Shown: positions 10,666 to 21,745, numbered from the stretch's first letter. The stretch: DNA of 64,000 bases from Leptasterias polaris (GCA_037783415.1 JAZGTN010000240.1:1-64000); one strand, 5' to 3'. Made by a program: numbers and translations. The notes: generated by a model not told the origin, from the sequence alone.

Positions 10666-11563
10666 TATTCAGTCCCTGCCTGATTCCGTGAGGGATCCTT
10701 GGTTTCATTAGCAGAAAATAATAAGAATAATAATAATATTCCTGCAAATATGTCAGCATTTCCATTTATGAGATCTAATCTGTGCTGATCTACGGAGTAG
10801 ACAAACTTGGTTGGCATAAATATTAGGAACCGGAGGGGAATTTCCCCGTGTTTCTCTAAAAGAGTTTTTGCGGGTTTTTTGCCCCTCCCATAATCAGCGA
10901 ATTTTAGATTTCAAAATTGTATATTCACCCTATACACTTTTTCTGAGTTCATTTTACCTGAGTAATAGTTATACGTGTACAAGTTTTATAATGTAATATT
11001 TCGATGTGCTTTTAATTTACCGTATTTGTAATTATGCTGTATGTTGTAATGTATGCAGGGCCCCAATGGAAACCAGTTTTAACTGTTTGGGCATACCCTG
11101 GGTAAAGAAATGTAATAAATAAATAAATGTTTAAATTTTAATATTAATAACAAAAATGATAGAGTGTTAAAAAAAATAATTATCCAGACTATTAGAAAAT
11201 GATATAAGGCACGTGGCTTCTTTAAGCCTCTGTATTTTTTCCCCCAGAATGCTCAGCAGAATGTTCAGTCACATGATTTGATCATCGTGAATTGTGAATT
11301 GAAAAAGTGTTTGATGAAACTTTTTCGATGGGAATTTTTTTTTTTATGGCCCCGACAATATGACATATTTTTGTACCTTGCAGAAATGCCTAAAATACCA
11401 CAACTTTTTGCATTTACAAGTGCAACTAACCAGTGGAGCCTTACATGTTTCTAAGTTTGGGTCAAATGAGAGGAGACTCTTTGCTTGGCAAGTCAAACCA
11501 CAAAAATTGTATCTAGGGACTGTTTACATCGCGCGCAGAGAGGTAAAAGATTTGCCTCGATTT

Positions 11564-11592
11564 CAGGGACGCCCTGAATACAGGGCGTCCTA
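11564..11592. repeat. Small hairpin
   Basis: GGACGCCCTG, a short loop, then CAGGGCGTCC. The same style of GCCCTG hairpin recurs at 21665-21745. Confidence 0.75.
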
Positions 11593-11660
11593 CGAGATAG
11601 AGAGTGTTTGTACCTTGTCCAAACAATGCAAGTTCGTTGCATTTATTTTTAGACCTAGCA

Positions 11661-11713
11661 CCATGAGTAGGGCCAATCCACTTCGTCACGAAGTGGATTG
11701 GCCCTATTCATGG
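11661..11713. repeat. Perfect-arm hairpin, 25-bp arms
   Basis: CCATGAGTAGGGCCAATCC and CACTTCG are repeated in inverse complement after a 3-base loop (TCA), with one mismatch over 25 bp. It lies 90 bp left of the foldback element and is probably another small foldback unit. Confidence 0.85.
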
Positions 11714-11804
11714 GGCTACATTAGACTTTTATCACACCTGATCATGCTGAGTGATGGGCGTCTCAAAGTGCTCAATGCTATTTCCTGCAAGGTATGCGCG
11801 GAGC

Positions 11805-12532
11805 TAGACCCAGTAACTGGGGCGCTGTACTCATTTTTTGAAATTTTGTCTTTTATCTTTCGTACTAGCGCCCCAGGTTATACGTACGTCGCCATTCTGG
11901 ATTCCCTGATATGGCATTATTTTGAATAGGGTAGCCACAAAAAATGCCTCAGAACGACCAAAATACCCAACAAAATTGCTTTAAAAACGCCTACTGGCTT
12001 CTTGATGATATGTCTAAGGTGCAACATCAGGTATTTAAATGTTTTGCCCAAATCAATGGCCGCCGCCACCTACAGTTTCATCGTCGCGATGCATTCTGGG
12101 TAGTAGATTTAATCAACGACTGTTTGCAGCGAGTGCACACAGTGTGGTCAATGTACACACGCGCCCCTGGAGCTGTAGGGAGGTGAAACTGTAGGTGGTG
12201 TCGGCCATTGATTTGGGCAAAACGAGACTCTGCCCACCATTTTCATCGATCTGCTCGACAAAAACGTAAAATTCAAGCACAAAACAAAAGCGTGAGTACA
12301 TTTAAATACCTGATGTTGCACCTTAGACATATCAAGAAGCCAGTAGGCGTTTTTAAAGCAATTTTGTTGGGTATTTTGGTCGTTCTGAGGCATTTTTTGT
12401 GGCTACCCTATTCAAAATAATGCCATATCAGGGAATCCAGAATGGCGACGTACGTATAACCTGGGGCGCTAGTACGAAAGATAAAAGACAAAATTTCAAA
12501 AAATGAGTACAGCGCCCCAGTTACTGGGTCTA
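11805..12532. mobile_element. Long-TIR foldback DNA element (Mutator-like or Merlin-like MITE) with 9-bp target duplication
   Basis: The left arm (11805-12042) and right arm (12298-12532) are inverse complements over about 235 bp with only a 3-bp indel (GAT extra on the left). Both termini begin TAGACCCAGTAACTGGGGCG. The element is flanked by the direct repeat GCGCGGAGC at 11796-11804 and 12533-12541. Inside, a second inverted pair (about 12041-12080 against 12183-12222) continues the arms, but the right side carries about 75 bp (12223-12297) absent from the left. There is no transposase ORF, so the element is non-autonomous. Long arms and a 9-bp duplication fit Mutator-like elements; Merlin is an alternative. 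Confidence 0.9.
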
Positions 12533-12594
12533 GCGCGGAGCTACGTTTTGAAGTATGACTGAGACCTTTTCCTTTACAATTACATAGCACCATC

Positions 12595-12885
12595 ATCATG
12601 GTTTACAACTACAAGGTGCTGTGGCGCAATATGCAGCCAATCAAACCAGGAACACCGGGGCAAACCCCTTCTCTTTACGATAAGTGCAATTGGCTCTTTT
12701 ATCATGTGCATTTCACATCACACACTGACACAGGAACTGCGGCTTTATGCCCATCCGAAGGACGCAGCAATTAGTGGTTAATGTCTTGCTTAAGGACACA
12801 AGTATCACGACCGGGACTCGAACCCACACTCTGCTGACACTAGAGTTTGACTGAGTCCGCTCGGCCGTGAAACACCATAATTAAG
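12595..12885 (-). mobile_element. tRNA-derived SINE-like repeat, minus strand
   Basis: Read on the minus strand, GGGTTCGAGTCCC (12813-12825) is a pol III B box, followed by the CTTAAGCAAGACAT region common in tRNA-derived SINEs. Related fragments with ATTCGAACCCACACTCC lie near 14172 and 27809. Confidence 0.6.
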
Positions 12886-12889
12886 ATGC

Positions 12890-13300
12890 TGCAAACAGAG
12901 GCTTTCATTTTGCAACTATTTCTGGATCGGATGTTTTTTTGATCGCACTCACTAATTCTGCTACTTTTAACCTCAATTCTTTTTCATCGCTGTTCAAAAA
13001 AAAAATTATATATAAAAAGAAAACAAAGATTAAGGAACAACCTAAACCAAACAGTACACAACTAAAAGGATTATTTAAACTCATGTGAAAAGTGCTGAAT
13101 AATTCACACAGCTCGTTCTAAAATTGCAAAACCCTATCATGAAATCCAAATCACATTTATCTTGGATCTTATTACAAACAAATTGAGGGACTAATACTTC
13201 TAATAATATTGCTTGTTGCAAATAATCCACAACTTACCATAAACTGTAAATAGTCTTCTCAAAATATTTGATTACTACCAGTTTTCAAAAGTTTTTCACT
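12890..13300. other. No recognisable gene
   Basis: AT-rich spacer before duplication block A. A short stretch near 12885 (AATTAAGATGCT) resembles one near 23947. Nothing else is seen. Confidence 0.5.
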
Positions 13301-13304
13301 GCAC

Positions 13305-13411
13305 ATCCGAGCAGTTTGCCTGTAACACAGAAGATGCATCGACATCGCCTTAAAGTGTGACTCATACAATGATTGTGTGTGGAGACAACAGCGATGAGAC
13401 AGACTGTGATG
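13305..13411 (+). pseudogene. Decayed LDLa-domain exon (block A copy)
   Basis: It aligns with the LDLa exon at 26800-26913 and keeps the donor GATG/GTAAG. A one-base deletion in the AACACAGAAGATGC region (the paralogue reads AACAATAGCAGATGC) shifts the frame and creates a stop (TCG CCT TAA). It still encodes FAC and YNDC, the consensus second Cys and the Asn-Asp-Cys step, which the block B exon has lost. Confidence 0.8.
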
Positions 13412-14012
13412 GTAAGTTTCAAGCCAACAATCCACTTTTTTGCAACCCTCACCTACATGTACAGACCAACATCTTGTGATACGTGTTCTGCTTTCAGTTT
13501 ATTTCTTTAAACTAAATAATACCTGGGGAAAAGGATGAAAGCAACTTGCACAAACTCTGTTCAAAGTATTCCTGAAACATGATCAACTCCTTAGGAGTAT
13601 GCAGCACCAGAAGTCCAATGGATGCACTGGCTGGTAATCGATCGCATCAAACAGTCTCTTTTCTCGAAGGTACCCATAACTCTTACTCAAGGGTCATGAA
13701 AAGCATTTGACTAAATCACAGGATTGTCAGTCATCCAGATTTTTTTGGGGATGAGTTTCCGTCTGAAATACTTCATAAGATGAAGAAATATTACTTGAAG
13801 TCTCCACAATTCACTGTGTCTTATTTTGATTGCCATAATCGAAATGATGATGTGCACAAAAACCATGACGAGACATAAACTGTTGTTTTTTTTGTCGTTG
13901 TTTTCAGCTAAAACATGAACATCATGTGTTTATTGAAAACTACAGGATGGGAATTAATTATCTCTTGCATAATCATTTACTTTTCCCCTTTTAAGTGTCT
14001 TGCCAAAGGACA

Positions 14013-14154
14013 CTGCCGTCAATTTCACCAAACTCTTCCTAACTTAGGACTAGTCCTAGAAAATGCTAAGAGATAGGACTAGTCTTAAGTTAGGACGAGT
14101 AACTCGTCCTAACTCGAGATAGGATTAATCCTAGCGTTTCGTGAAATCGGCTGC
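14013..14154. mobile_element. MITE present in block A, absent from block B
   Basis: About 140 bp between GCCAAAGGACAC and CCTTTGGC; the paralogous site near 27786-27800 reads straight through. Its ends are inverted (AATTTCAC near the left, GTGAAAT near the right). The interior is built of TAGGACTAGTCC and TTAGGACGAGTAACTCGTCC palindromes. No coding capacity. Confidence 0.8.
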
Positions 14155-14879
14155 TGGACCTTTGGCTTAGATTCGAACCCACACTCCAATGACTTGGCCA
14201 TCAGAACTTAGTTCAATGCACCACACCCCGCCCTTAGGATATTAGGGTGCCCTTTGGATTTGATGGACTGTTATTCATTTTAAGAAGATCCTTGTAGACA
14301 TTTCAACTTTAGTCATGTTAGTTTTTCACCTTTTCTTTAAGCCATTGAGCATCAGTTGTTCTGCCAATTTGCTGTGTTCATCACCTAGTTGATTATTTGT
14401 AGGGGCCTATAATGCTCCTAAAGGTGTGATTTATTAAGCTTGTTTGTCATCACCATTTGCTGTTATCTTTGAGTTGCTGTCGGCCATCTTGGTTTCTCAA
14501 CTGAGATAATGCCTAATGGTGTATCTATCCAACAACAAGCATCTCTCTGGCAATTCGAGCTGTAGGCAAACATTTATGTGTCCGAGAGCAACCTCCCTAA
14601 TCTTGTATTCTTCTGGATTTTAACCAAATCATTTTTCACTTGTTTTGCTTTCTCCTGCGAAACCAAACAAAGAATTATCCACACCATGGTTGGAGCAGCA
14701 ACATCGATCCTTAGCCTTTCAAGTTTCCTGTCAATGACATCAGTTTTCCAGGGCAAGTCGAGGGGCCATAGTTCATAGTAAGGTTTGTTTTGGGAGACGT
14801 GTATGAGTTGACACTGGGAACTTTTAGCCCACCGTTTCTAGAGCACTGTCGGTCTGCTGACAGCACCCCTGCCAAGGCT

Positions 14880-15012
14880 GGGATTTGTTGTAATAGTGGC
14901 TTCTTATATAGCGCTCAGGTTCGTCACTCAGTGACGCTCATGGCGCTTCAACATTATGTAGCGCATCAAGCTAAATCAATCACAAGAACCATCTCTGCCC
15001 TCACTGAATCGA
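14880..15012. repeat. Dispersed repeat with TATATAGCGC
   Basis: Shares CTTATATAGCGC, a GCGCTT core and AAATCAATCACAAGAACC with 42370-42595. It replaces the transmembrane-exon region found at the equivalent place in block B. Probably a SINE-type repeat; the family is not recognised. Confidence 0.55.
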
Positions 15013-16289
15013 ATTTTATTTTACATAACTAGAATCAAAATGAGTTGAACATGTACTGAAGGCTTAAAGGGAAGATTCATCAAGTCAAGTGTACTCCGAC
15101 ACCCAAGAGAGTACTGAAAGACGTTTATTAGATTCATGGTCAACATTTTTCACAAAGGTATTGAAACACAGTGATGACTATTATGCAAATTTAAAAAACT
15201 TAAGACCCCTTTCACAGGGTGGTGAGTGTGTTTTATTCTGACCGAGAAACTTGCTTAGTAATAGGGTTTTTCATCCAACTTTTTGTAGATTACCCTACTG
15301 CTTGAACTTGCAGGAAAAAAGTCACAAATTCATTACGAGCACAAACATTTAGCAAGTTTTCAGGGTGTGACAATTCTTCCCCCCCCCCCTCCCCCACTTT
15401 TCTCCTTCCAATAAAATGAAAGCATAATTGTCATGATTTCCGTCCCCTGTGGAGAGCACAAGCCCCCAGAGAGGCGCCTCTTGGTTGCGTTTCTGGTATT
15501 AAAAAGTAGTGAACGGTCGTTACATGTACTTTTTGTTTTGGATTTAATATTGAAACAATTTACTTTAGTTTGCCCCAAAAGGCTTTACAGAGAAACTTTG
15601 GTGGGCAGAAAAGCGATACATTTTTGCATCTTATTCTTCAAAAGATAACAATCTTATTATTTTGTTTGTTTGTAACCGTGAACAAATTTAAACAGATTTC
15701 AACAGACCACTTCACTACCTGATAGGCATACGACTGTAGGCCCAATGTGTAACTATTTGGCTATTTCTTTTTACAGTGTAAACAATTTTTGAAAAGCATG
15801 AATGTCTCTCCCTTCCCTGCAGTATGAAGCATACAACCACACATATACATGTACGTAAACAAGGAACAGCAAGTCACAGCTACAGCCTAAAGTATTTCAG
15901 GTGAGTCCCCTAACATATTTTCTACAGAAACTTAAATGTCAGTTGATGCTTAGAAAGGACAATGGCAGAAATTTTGACCTTGTGATCACTCAGTGCGAAT
16001 GAAGTTCAGTTTTTTATTCAGGTAATTATCAAACATGCAAACTTGTTCATGTTACTGTGGAATTAATCATGCTGTGTGTTGCACTGGCACAGACATATCG
16101 GAGCCTTATGTGTGGCAGCAGTCCATCAAAGTGCAGATGATTCGCTCTGAATATTTTGCCCACTCACTATGATTCAGTATAAGCACGGTGACCATACTTT
16201 ACACCCAACCATAACACGTTTGCTGGGCTACCTCAGTGGCAAAAGTCATGCTTATTGGTCAGAAGAAGATGGCTTGGAAGTAACAAACA

Positions 16290-17590
16290 AAACATACTCA
16301 ACTTGTGTTCTATATTCCTGACAAATGTCCGCCAGGCCTAGGCAAAGTAACCTGTGAAACCCTTGGTTTACTACAGAGAGTTTATACCATGATGAAGCCA
16401 GACTGTGGTTTTGACGGTACTGGTTGTCTCCAGGGCTCACCTGTTTATATTAAGCTGACAGACACTGCCACTCCCTACTGTGTGGCAGCCCCTCGTTATA
16501 TTCCCTTGCCACTTCTCCCACAGTCATATGAAGCAGAGAAAATGGAAACTCAAGGCATTGTCAAATGAATCACAGAACCAACAGGTTGGTGTGCTCCGAT
16601 AGTGATTGTACCAATGAAGAGCACTAAGATCAGAGTATGCGTTGATCTCTGGCAGTTGCCATAGAGAGAGAGAGCAATTCACAATCCCTACACTGGAGGA
16701 AGTTTTATGGAAAGTTGGAGGAGCGCAAGGGTACTCGATTCTTGATGCCAAGCATGGATTTTTGGAAGTTCCTTTTGGACAGTGGTCAGGTTGTAGTCAG
16801 CACTTAGCGATATTCCTCACTCCGTCTGAACGCTTCTGTTTTACACGCCTACCTTCTTGGCATCACAGCACATAATGAGTGACCTACTTGTTGACCCTGA
16901 GGGAGTGGTTGTGCATATGGATGACATTCTCATCACCTGCCTTACACAGACAGAGCATAATGACAGACTGAATTCAGTACTCAGGAGCGCTGGATTGTGG
17001 CTTTGAAAACTGCACATGATCGCAAAACCTTTATCTCTAATGAGGTATCACTGTACTGCTGTCTATTCACTGGGTAAGACACAAGTTATAGCTGATATTA
17101 TGTAACGCCGAAGTTACGCCCAAGTAGATCCTTGTCATTTGATTGGAGGACTGGAAGTCACATGGCATTGGTTATTATTCACACCATTTCATGGCTATTG
17201 TGATTAAGCGTGCATTTTTGTTATATTCAGCTTTGCCTCGTTGAATGGAGCATTCAATCTTTCAACTCAAGAAAATATTCTCACCTTTGCACTCATAAAT
17301 ATTCATTATTCCGTTACTTTGTCGTGAGCGCCAATTTCTACCAATCAGACAGCAGAAGCCAGTGAAGATCTTGAAGCTGGAATCACAGCTCATGTCAACA
17401 TGGTAATGAGCCAGTGGCCAGCAGTGAATGATAAAGTCCTGGAGACTCCACGTGAGACTTGTCACTCGTGGCATCCAATTAAAAAAAAATGGATGGCCCT
17501 AAGATTTCAAAGACTCCAAAGCTCCAAGTCTTTGATATTTCATTGTGTTTTTTCATGTTCATGTGTTTTGTTTATTCCAGAAAGGGGAGA
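16290..17590 (+). pseudogene. Ty3/gypsy pol remnant (block A copy)
   Basis: Broken frames read as the region before RT (PDKCPPGLGK, PLPLLPQS), the RT core (IRVCVDL, then the ILDA(K)HGF region) and HMDDILI at about 16916 in place of the usual YxDD box. Stops and frame changes are frequent. Compared with the copy at 39.3-41.1 kb, the RNase H part is deleted between about 17010 and 17050. The remnant is non-functional. Confidence 0.75.
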
Positions 17591-17758
17591 TGTTGAATAT
17601 TTATGATGTTCCTGTAAGTCATGCGTGATGACCCTTGACCTGTTGAGAATATTATTTGGTATGTCGCAACATGGCAACGTTCAGTTTACACAGGCGTGTC
17701 TTTGTTGAGTTAGTTGTGTTGTCTAACAGAGTAAGACCAAACATTTATTACAACAACA
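17591..17758 (+). mobile_element. Probable 3' LTR of the gypsy remnant
   Basis: A purine-rich tract (GAAAGGGGAGA, 17580-17590) is followed by a segment that begins TGTTGAATA and ends TTACAACAACA, giving the TGTTG..CAACA inverted ends typical of LTRs, about 165 bp long. No 5' LTR is found in the window, so this call rests on the tract and termini only. Confidence 0.4.
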
Positions 17759-18289
17759 GCCACTCTCCAAAAAGGAACACAGCCACAATTTGGACACAAA
17801 GAAAGATGCCTTCAATTGCCTTGCAAAGATGAGCTACATTTACCAGCAAGTGATGTTGTAAAGTTCAATACAAAGACTTGATGGTCCAGGACAGAGATTG
17901 TGACAATGCCGATGACAAATTGATGGGGTTTTAAACCCTAACCTTCCGCAGTTCTTCACACTCAACAGGAGGATTTGCATGAGTTCGAGCATTGGTGCAT
18001 ATTTGACATCTACTGTACATGAAGGTACAGGGAATCCCACACAACTCATATACTTGGGTTATTTTTTGAGGATTGAGGCAGTCTAGGCACCTTGCATAAA
18101 CCAATGTTGGTTGGTTTTGGAGGTGAGGCTGTTTCCAGCAGGGTGTCTAGGGTTGGGGTACATACATGTACCTCGTACAAACCTACATAATGAGAGCTTC
18201 AGTAACCTGTAAATTGCATATTGGCAAGTAAATGGTGTCGTCGTAGACTCAAATTTGAACCTCAACCAGCACATACAGTATCTACATGT

Positions 18290-18496
18290 TCTACAAGACG
18301 GCTTCGCTCTACAAACACCATGCTTCTCAACATCAGTTGTTCTAAACACACTTGGGGAAACCGTTCTGTTTCACATGCTGGACCATCTCTTTGGAATGCT
18401 CTTCCACTGAACTTCAGACTAGTAGACACTCTCTCCAGCTTCAAAACTAACTTGAAGACACTCTTGTTCAGTCTTGGATTTATGTTCCATCATTAG
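18290..18496 (+). pseudogene. 3' remnant of a LINE RT C-terminus
   Basis: The frame reads RSVSHAGPSLWNALPL, then SSFKTNLKTLLF, which is the conserved extreme C-terminus of CR1/RTE-like ORF2 proteins. Only this end is left. A similar tiny remnant (ALWNKLPLHI) lies near 30337-30366. Confidence 0.65.
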
Positions 18497-18642
18497 CAGA
18501 AATCTTTATCTATGTGCCAGGAGTGTATTTCTGACAGACATGGCACACTACAAATGTCCAATTGTATTTTTAATAGCAAGTTTTAGCTGAACCTAGCTCT
18601 CTTTAATGATGTGGGATGTAATTTTGTTTGTGTTCCAATCAG

Positions 18643-18738
18643 GCTCAGCATCTCCAAAGACATCTACCAGTCAATAAGTAGATGTCCAAGACCAGCCCGG
18701 ATAACTTATAATGAGGGAGCTGCACTCTCCAGTAAAAG
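18643..18738 (+). other. Repeated exon-like unit, copy 1 of 9
   Basis: It lies between an acceptor (TTGTGTTCCAATCAG) and a donor (AGTAAAAG/GTGAATT). The consensus of the nine copies starts TCAGGCTTAGCATCTCC and ends CTCTCCAGTAAAAG. In one frame the copies read RLSISKDIYxSTSRCPRP and continue to the donor. No known domain is recognised. The copies share their flanking introns, so they are segmental duplicates of an exon with its introns. Whether any transcript uses them cannot be seen here. Confidence 0.5.
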
Positions 18739-18759
18739 GTGAATTTCCAAAAAGCATAC

Positions 18760-19480
18760 GTTTGACATTTATCCATATCCCAAACAACTGCGTACCCAGG
18801 ATTATGTCTTATGGGGGACTCAAAGAAATATAACAAGTGGGGTTGAGGGGCCAGCCTGACGGAAGCTCTGAGCTTTTTTGCGCTTAAGGGGTGAAATATC
18901 AAGCCTCTGTATGCCTAAAAACTGAGAAATAGACACACTGTTTAAACACTACTGATCCATATCAATCTTAGCTTTATTGAAAACATGATCTGTAACATCA
19001 ACAGGCTCACAGAAAACTTTACTTCAAGAAATCAACTAGGCCGAAAGTAAAAAATAACTAGGCAAAAGAAGTCCATCGAAAAACATGAAAGCAAAATTGC
19101 GTGTTTTGACGATCTTGTCGCTTAATGTCTGCCCTTAATAATGGTACTTTCACCTACAACTATTTTCACAAATTCGTGATATGAGGATCTGTTTTATAGA
19201 CTTCTTTTGCACTGACACATTCTTGATTCAACGACCACGGTTCGTTGACATTCGTCGACAACGCATATCATAGAATAAACTAAAGAACTTTGCCCCGCAT
19301 TGCACGCAAGGTTCATCACACCACATCTATCGACAAAAGTTGTTGATATTTGAATAGCCTTACTCCAAGGCTGTGTATAGTACAAAATTCGCTGGCCTGC
19401 ACCACATTGTGATTTATTTATGAAAAGGAACACACACTTGCGACTTTTCTCCTTTCATGCCTTTGGCTCTATCATTCAAA
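18760..19480. repeat. Three-copy segmental repeat, copy 1
   Basis: Recurs at about 42770-43375 and 44220-44870 with the same order of landmarks: GTACCCAGGATTATGTC, AAGGGGTGAAATATCAAGCC, ACACACTGTTTAAACAC and AAGGCTGTGTAT. It always follows a copy of the exon-like unit, so unit and repeat have been duplicated together. Confidence 0.85.
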
Positions 19481-20113
19481 CCCTTTTTTTTTTGTCACTA
19501 GCTCTGTAACAATTGTACAGAATGTATGTTCTTGTTCTTGTTTAAACAGAAGTTAACACTTCTCATTTTCTTGTAGAATTCTACAATTCATTTAAAGGTA
19601 TTTGTATTTTGTTTGGCAACATTTTCAGAAGTTAAATGCTGTTTTGGGTTTTGTTTTCCTTGTTTTTTGTGTGATGGGGTTTTAAAGATTTGGGGAAAGT
19701 CTGTAAGGATCCTTCATGTCGAACACAACTATTAGTACATTTTATTAGTATTTATTAATGTAAATTTTGTTATGTCATTTGCTAGATATGTTTCATTACT
19801 AGTTGAGTTTGAGTGTGAAAGCTCACTGATGAAAAGTTCATACCAACACCAACCCTCAAGAGAACTGTCACTGGCTTCCCCCATAATCACTGTTGATTAT
19901 TTCGATTGCAACAATCAAAATAGTCCTAAAATGCATGAGTTCCTCCAAAAAAAATTTTTGGCTGCTTGTAATGTTGGTGTCCTTCACACATTGACTTAAA
20001 GTGTAAAAAGAAATCTGAAGGTAAAAGCAAGTTATCTAAACCTAACTGTTTTAATGATGGGTAATGTTCCTATTATACTAAATGTCACAAATTGTGCATT
20101 TTGTTTGTTTCAG

Positions 20114-20200
20114 TCAGGCTTAGCATCTCCAGAGACGTCTACCATCAACAAGCGGATGTCCAAAACCACCTTCTGATAAAGGAAAGATGAATTCCTAAAG
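20114..20200 (+). other. Repeated exon-like unit, copy 2
   Basis: Acceptor TTTGTTTCAG, donor CCTAAAG/GTAAAC. Reads RLSISRDVYHQQADVQ and on to LLIKER before a stop. Closest to copy 6 at 45072. Confidence 0.5.
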
Positions 20201-20219
20201 GTAAACTTTAAAAATTTAC

Positions 20220-20769
20220 CCCTGGTCCCAAATGGAGCTCTGTAATAATTCACCACTGTTTTCATGAAGAGGCACTTCTTTTCTAGTCTCTTTTGAGGAC
20301 ATACCTTCGGTGACAATTGTGCCACAACTGCCTGTAGGGCCAATGTGACCGAGTCAGTTTTTCTTAAGTCAGATGGAGTAGATTTTCTAGTCTCTTTTGA
20401 GGACATACCTTCGCTGTTCACGTCATCTGGCAAAGCCACTGCTTGTGACCCTTCTACAGAAGACATACCCTCACGGTTCCCTGTCCTCCCAAAAAAGTGT
20501 CACAACCTGAACCAAAGGAAAGAGGGGAGCCCTACCTTTGGGTCTCTGGCCTCTGGGTCTACCGTAAAGGCAAAGTGTTCAAGTCTACTGGTGACATACC
20601 ATTGCGGTCCCTGTCATCTGGAAAGGCAGCCACACCACTGGGCTTCCTAAATCTACCAGAGACATTACCTTTGCAATCACTGGCCTCTTGTAGAACAGAA
20701 GCCCATAACAGTCCAGTAGAACAGTAGCCCATCAGACCACTAAGTCCACTCTGTCTGGACTTCCCGGGT
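20220..20769 (+). other. Candidate exon or pseudo-exon with PSSGKA-type repeats, copy 1
   Basis: Matches 45740-46275 closely, including the terminal donor CTTCCCGG/GTAAGAAA. Translated pieces repeat a motif like EDIP..SSGKAT, GDIPLRSLSSGKAA and ETLPLQSLASCRTEA, but in two different frames separated by a frame change. A hydrophilic low-complexity protein segment is possible. No family is recognised. Confidence 0.35.
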
Positions 20770-20813
20770 AAGAAAAAAAACAATAACTAAAAGAATCGGT
20801 TGCTCCAGCATTT

Positions 20814-20924
20814 GCTACGCTGGTCACAATTACCAACGGTTCACGCACAGAACATCGATTATTGTGGACCAGCATTGCGCCTATGATTGTATACGTGAAC
20901 CGTTGGTTTTGTGACCAGCGTAGC
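20814..20924. repeat. Inverted repeat with 31-bp arms
   Basis: GCTACGCTGGTCACAA and CCAACGGTTCACG at 20814-20845 are mirrored by CGTGAACCGTTGG and TTGTGACCAGCGTAGC at 20894-20924. The paralogous locus near 46300 lacks the inverted repeat, so it was probably inserted (or lost) after the duplication. Confidence 0.8.
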
Positions 20925-21544
20925 GCGCAGCAATACCAGTTATAAAATTCAGCGGCGGCCATATTGTTAACGGAAGGCGAGGATTCTGAATAACGGTGAG
21001 CATTTTTTTCATTTTTTTTTTTTTTTGCGGAATGGATTTTCTGGACCCGCGCCGAGCTCACTGTGAGAACAAAGAACACGTAGAGCCTAATTTTGGCAAG
21101 ATCCGATTTGGGAAAATAACTGTAGGTGCAGAAACGTGAAGGGCAAAAAGTTTCGAATAGGATTTTGTACATGTCACTCTATGAGGTACGTGGAGACGAT
21201 AGCGGATCGATCCTCATAGTTCTAGGAATAGTCAATACCCTAGTCAATGTTTATTGCCCCATGGTCAATGCTAGTCCCGGACGCGAACGTTAACGTCGTA
21301 GGGTTATGAATACTAATAAGATTTTCAAACATATGACCTCCACTATGAGTATGATGACTATTAATTATAGGTCTGTCAATTTGTTTGACATGACTTGTGT
21401 GTCTGTTAAAAAGGTCTCACGAAAAACTCTACGTAGACTACTGTCGGGACTGAGTCTAGAGACTACGCCTACGGACGGTTGTAGTACTAAAAGTAGTACA
21501 TGTACAAGTAGTATGTACTAGTAGTGTTGAGTACTACACTACGT

Positions 21545-21625
21545 AATACATCAACTGGGGCACTGTACTTGTTTTTTTTCTAAATTTTGACATCTGCAGT
21601 CGAACTAGCACCCCAGCGAACGATA
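21545..21625. repeat. Diverged relative of the foldback element terminus
   Basis: ACTGGGGCACTGTACT, a T-rich segment, AAATTTTGACA and ACTAGCACCCCAGCG follow the same order and spacing as the first 70 bp of the foldback element at 11805. This is a partial, old copy of the same or a sister family. Confidence 0.5.
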
Positions 21626-21664
21626 GTATGGTCATACATCATGATCCAACTCTCGCTTGTATCG

Positions 21665-21745
21665 ATGGGTGCCCTGCCTCATCGCAGAGTCATAACGGTT
21701 GATGCAGGGCACCCGTCAAATTTTAGACGGGTGCCCTGCCTGAAC
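21665..21745. repeat. Overlapping GGGTGCCCTGC hairpins
   Basis: GGGTGCCCTGC, then GCAGGGCACCCGTC, then GACGGGTGCCCTGCC. The middle segment can pair with either neighbour, giving two mutually exclusive hairpins. Confidence 0.75.

Larger units (their letters stand above)
8075..11127 (+). mobile_element. Non-LTR (LINE) retrotransposon, 5'-truncated, CR1/Jockey-like
   Basis: The element begins inside the endonuclease region, runs through a complete reverse transcriptase and C-terminal region, and ends in a 3' UTR of about 460 bp (with GGGCATACCCTGGGTAAAGA near 11089) and a TAAATAAATAAATG tail. Truncation at the 5' end and a short tandem-repeat tail are the usual signs of target-primed reverse transcription. 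Clade assignment is by general motif style only; a phylogeny would decide between CR1, L2 and Jockey-like groups. Confidence 0.88.
13290..17500. repeat. Segmental duplication block A
   Basis: This block matches 26.8-30.94 kb and, after the Helentron insertion, 38.66-41.1 kb (block B) in the same order: LDLa exon, intron sequence, TTCGAACCCACACTCC repeat, ATTTTATTTTACATAAC segment, gypsy remnant and the GAAGATCTTGAAGCTGG tail. Block A lacks the transmembrane exon region of block B and part of the gypsy RNase H region, and has its own MITE. Confidence 0.9.

Noticed and set aside
11360..12599. Mirror-image frames sharing ALYSFFEILSFIFRTSAPGY
   Set aside because: The shared peptide arises because both arms of the foldback element are inverse complements; not genes.
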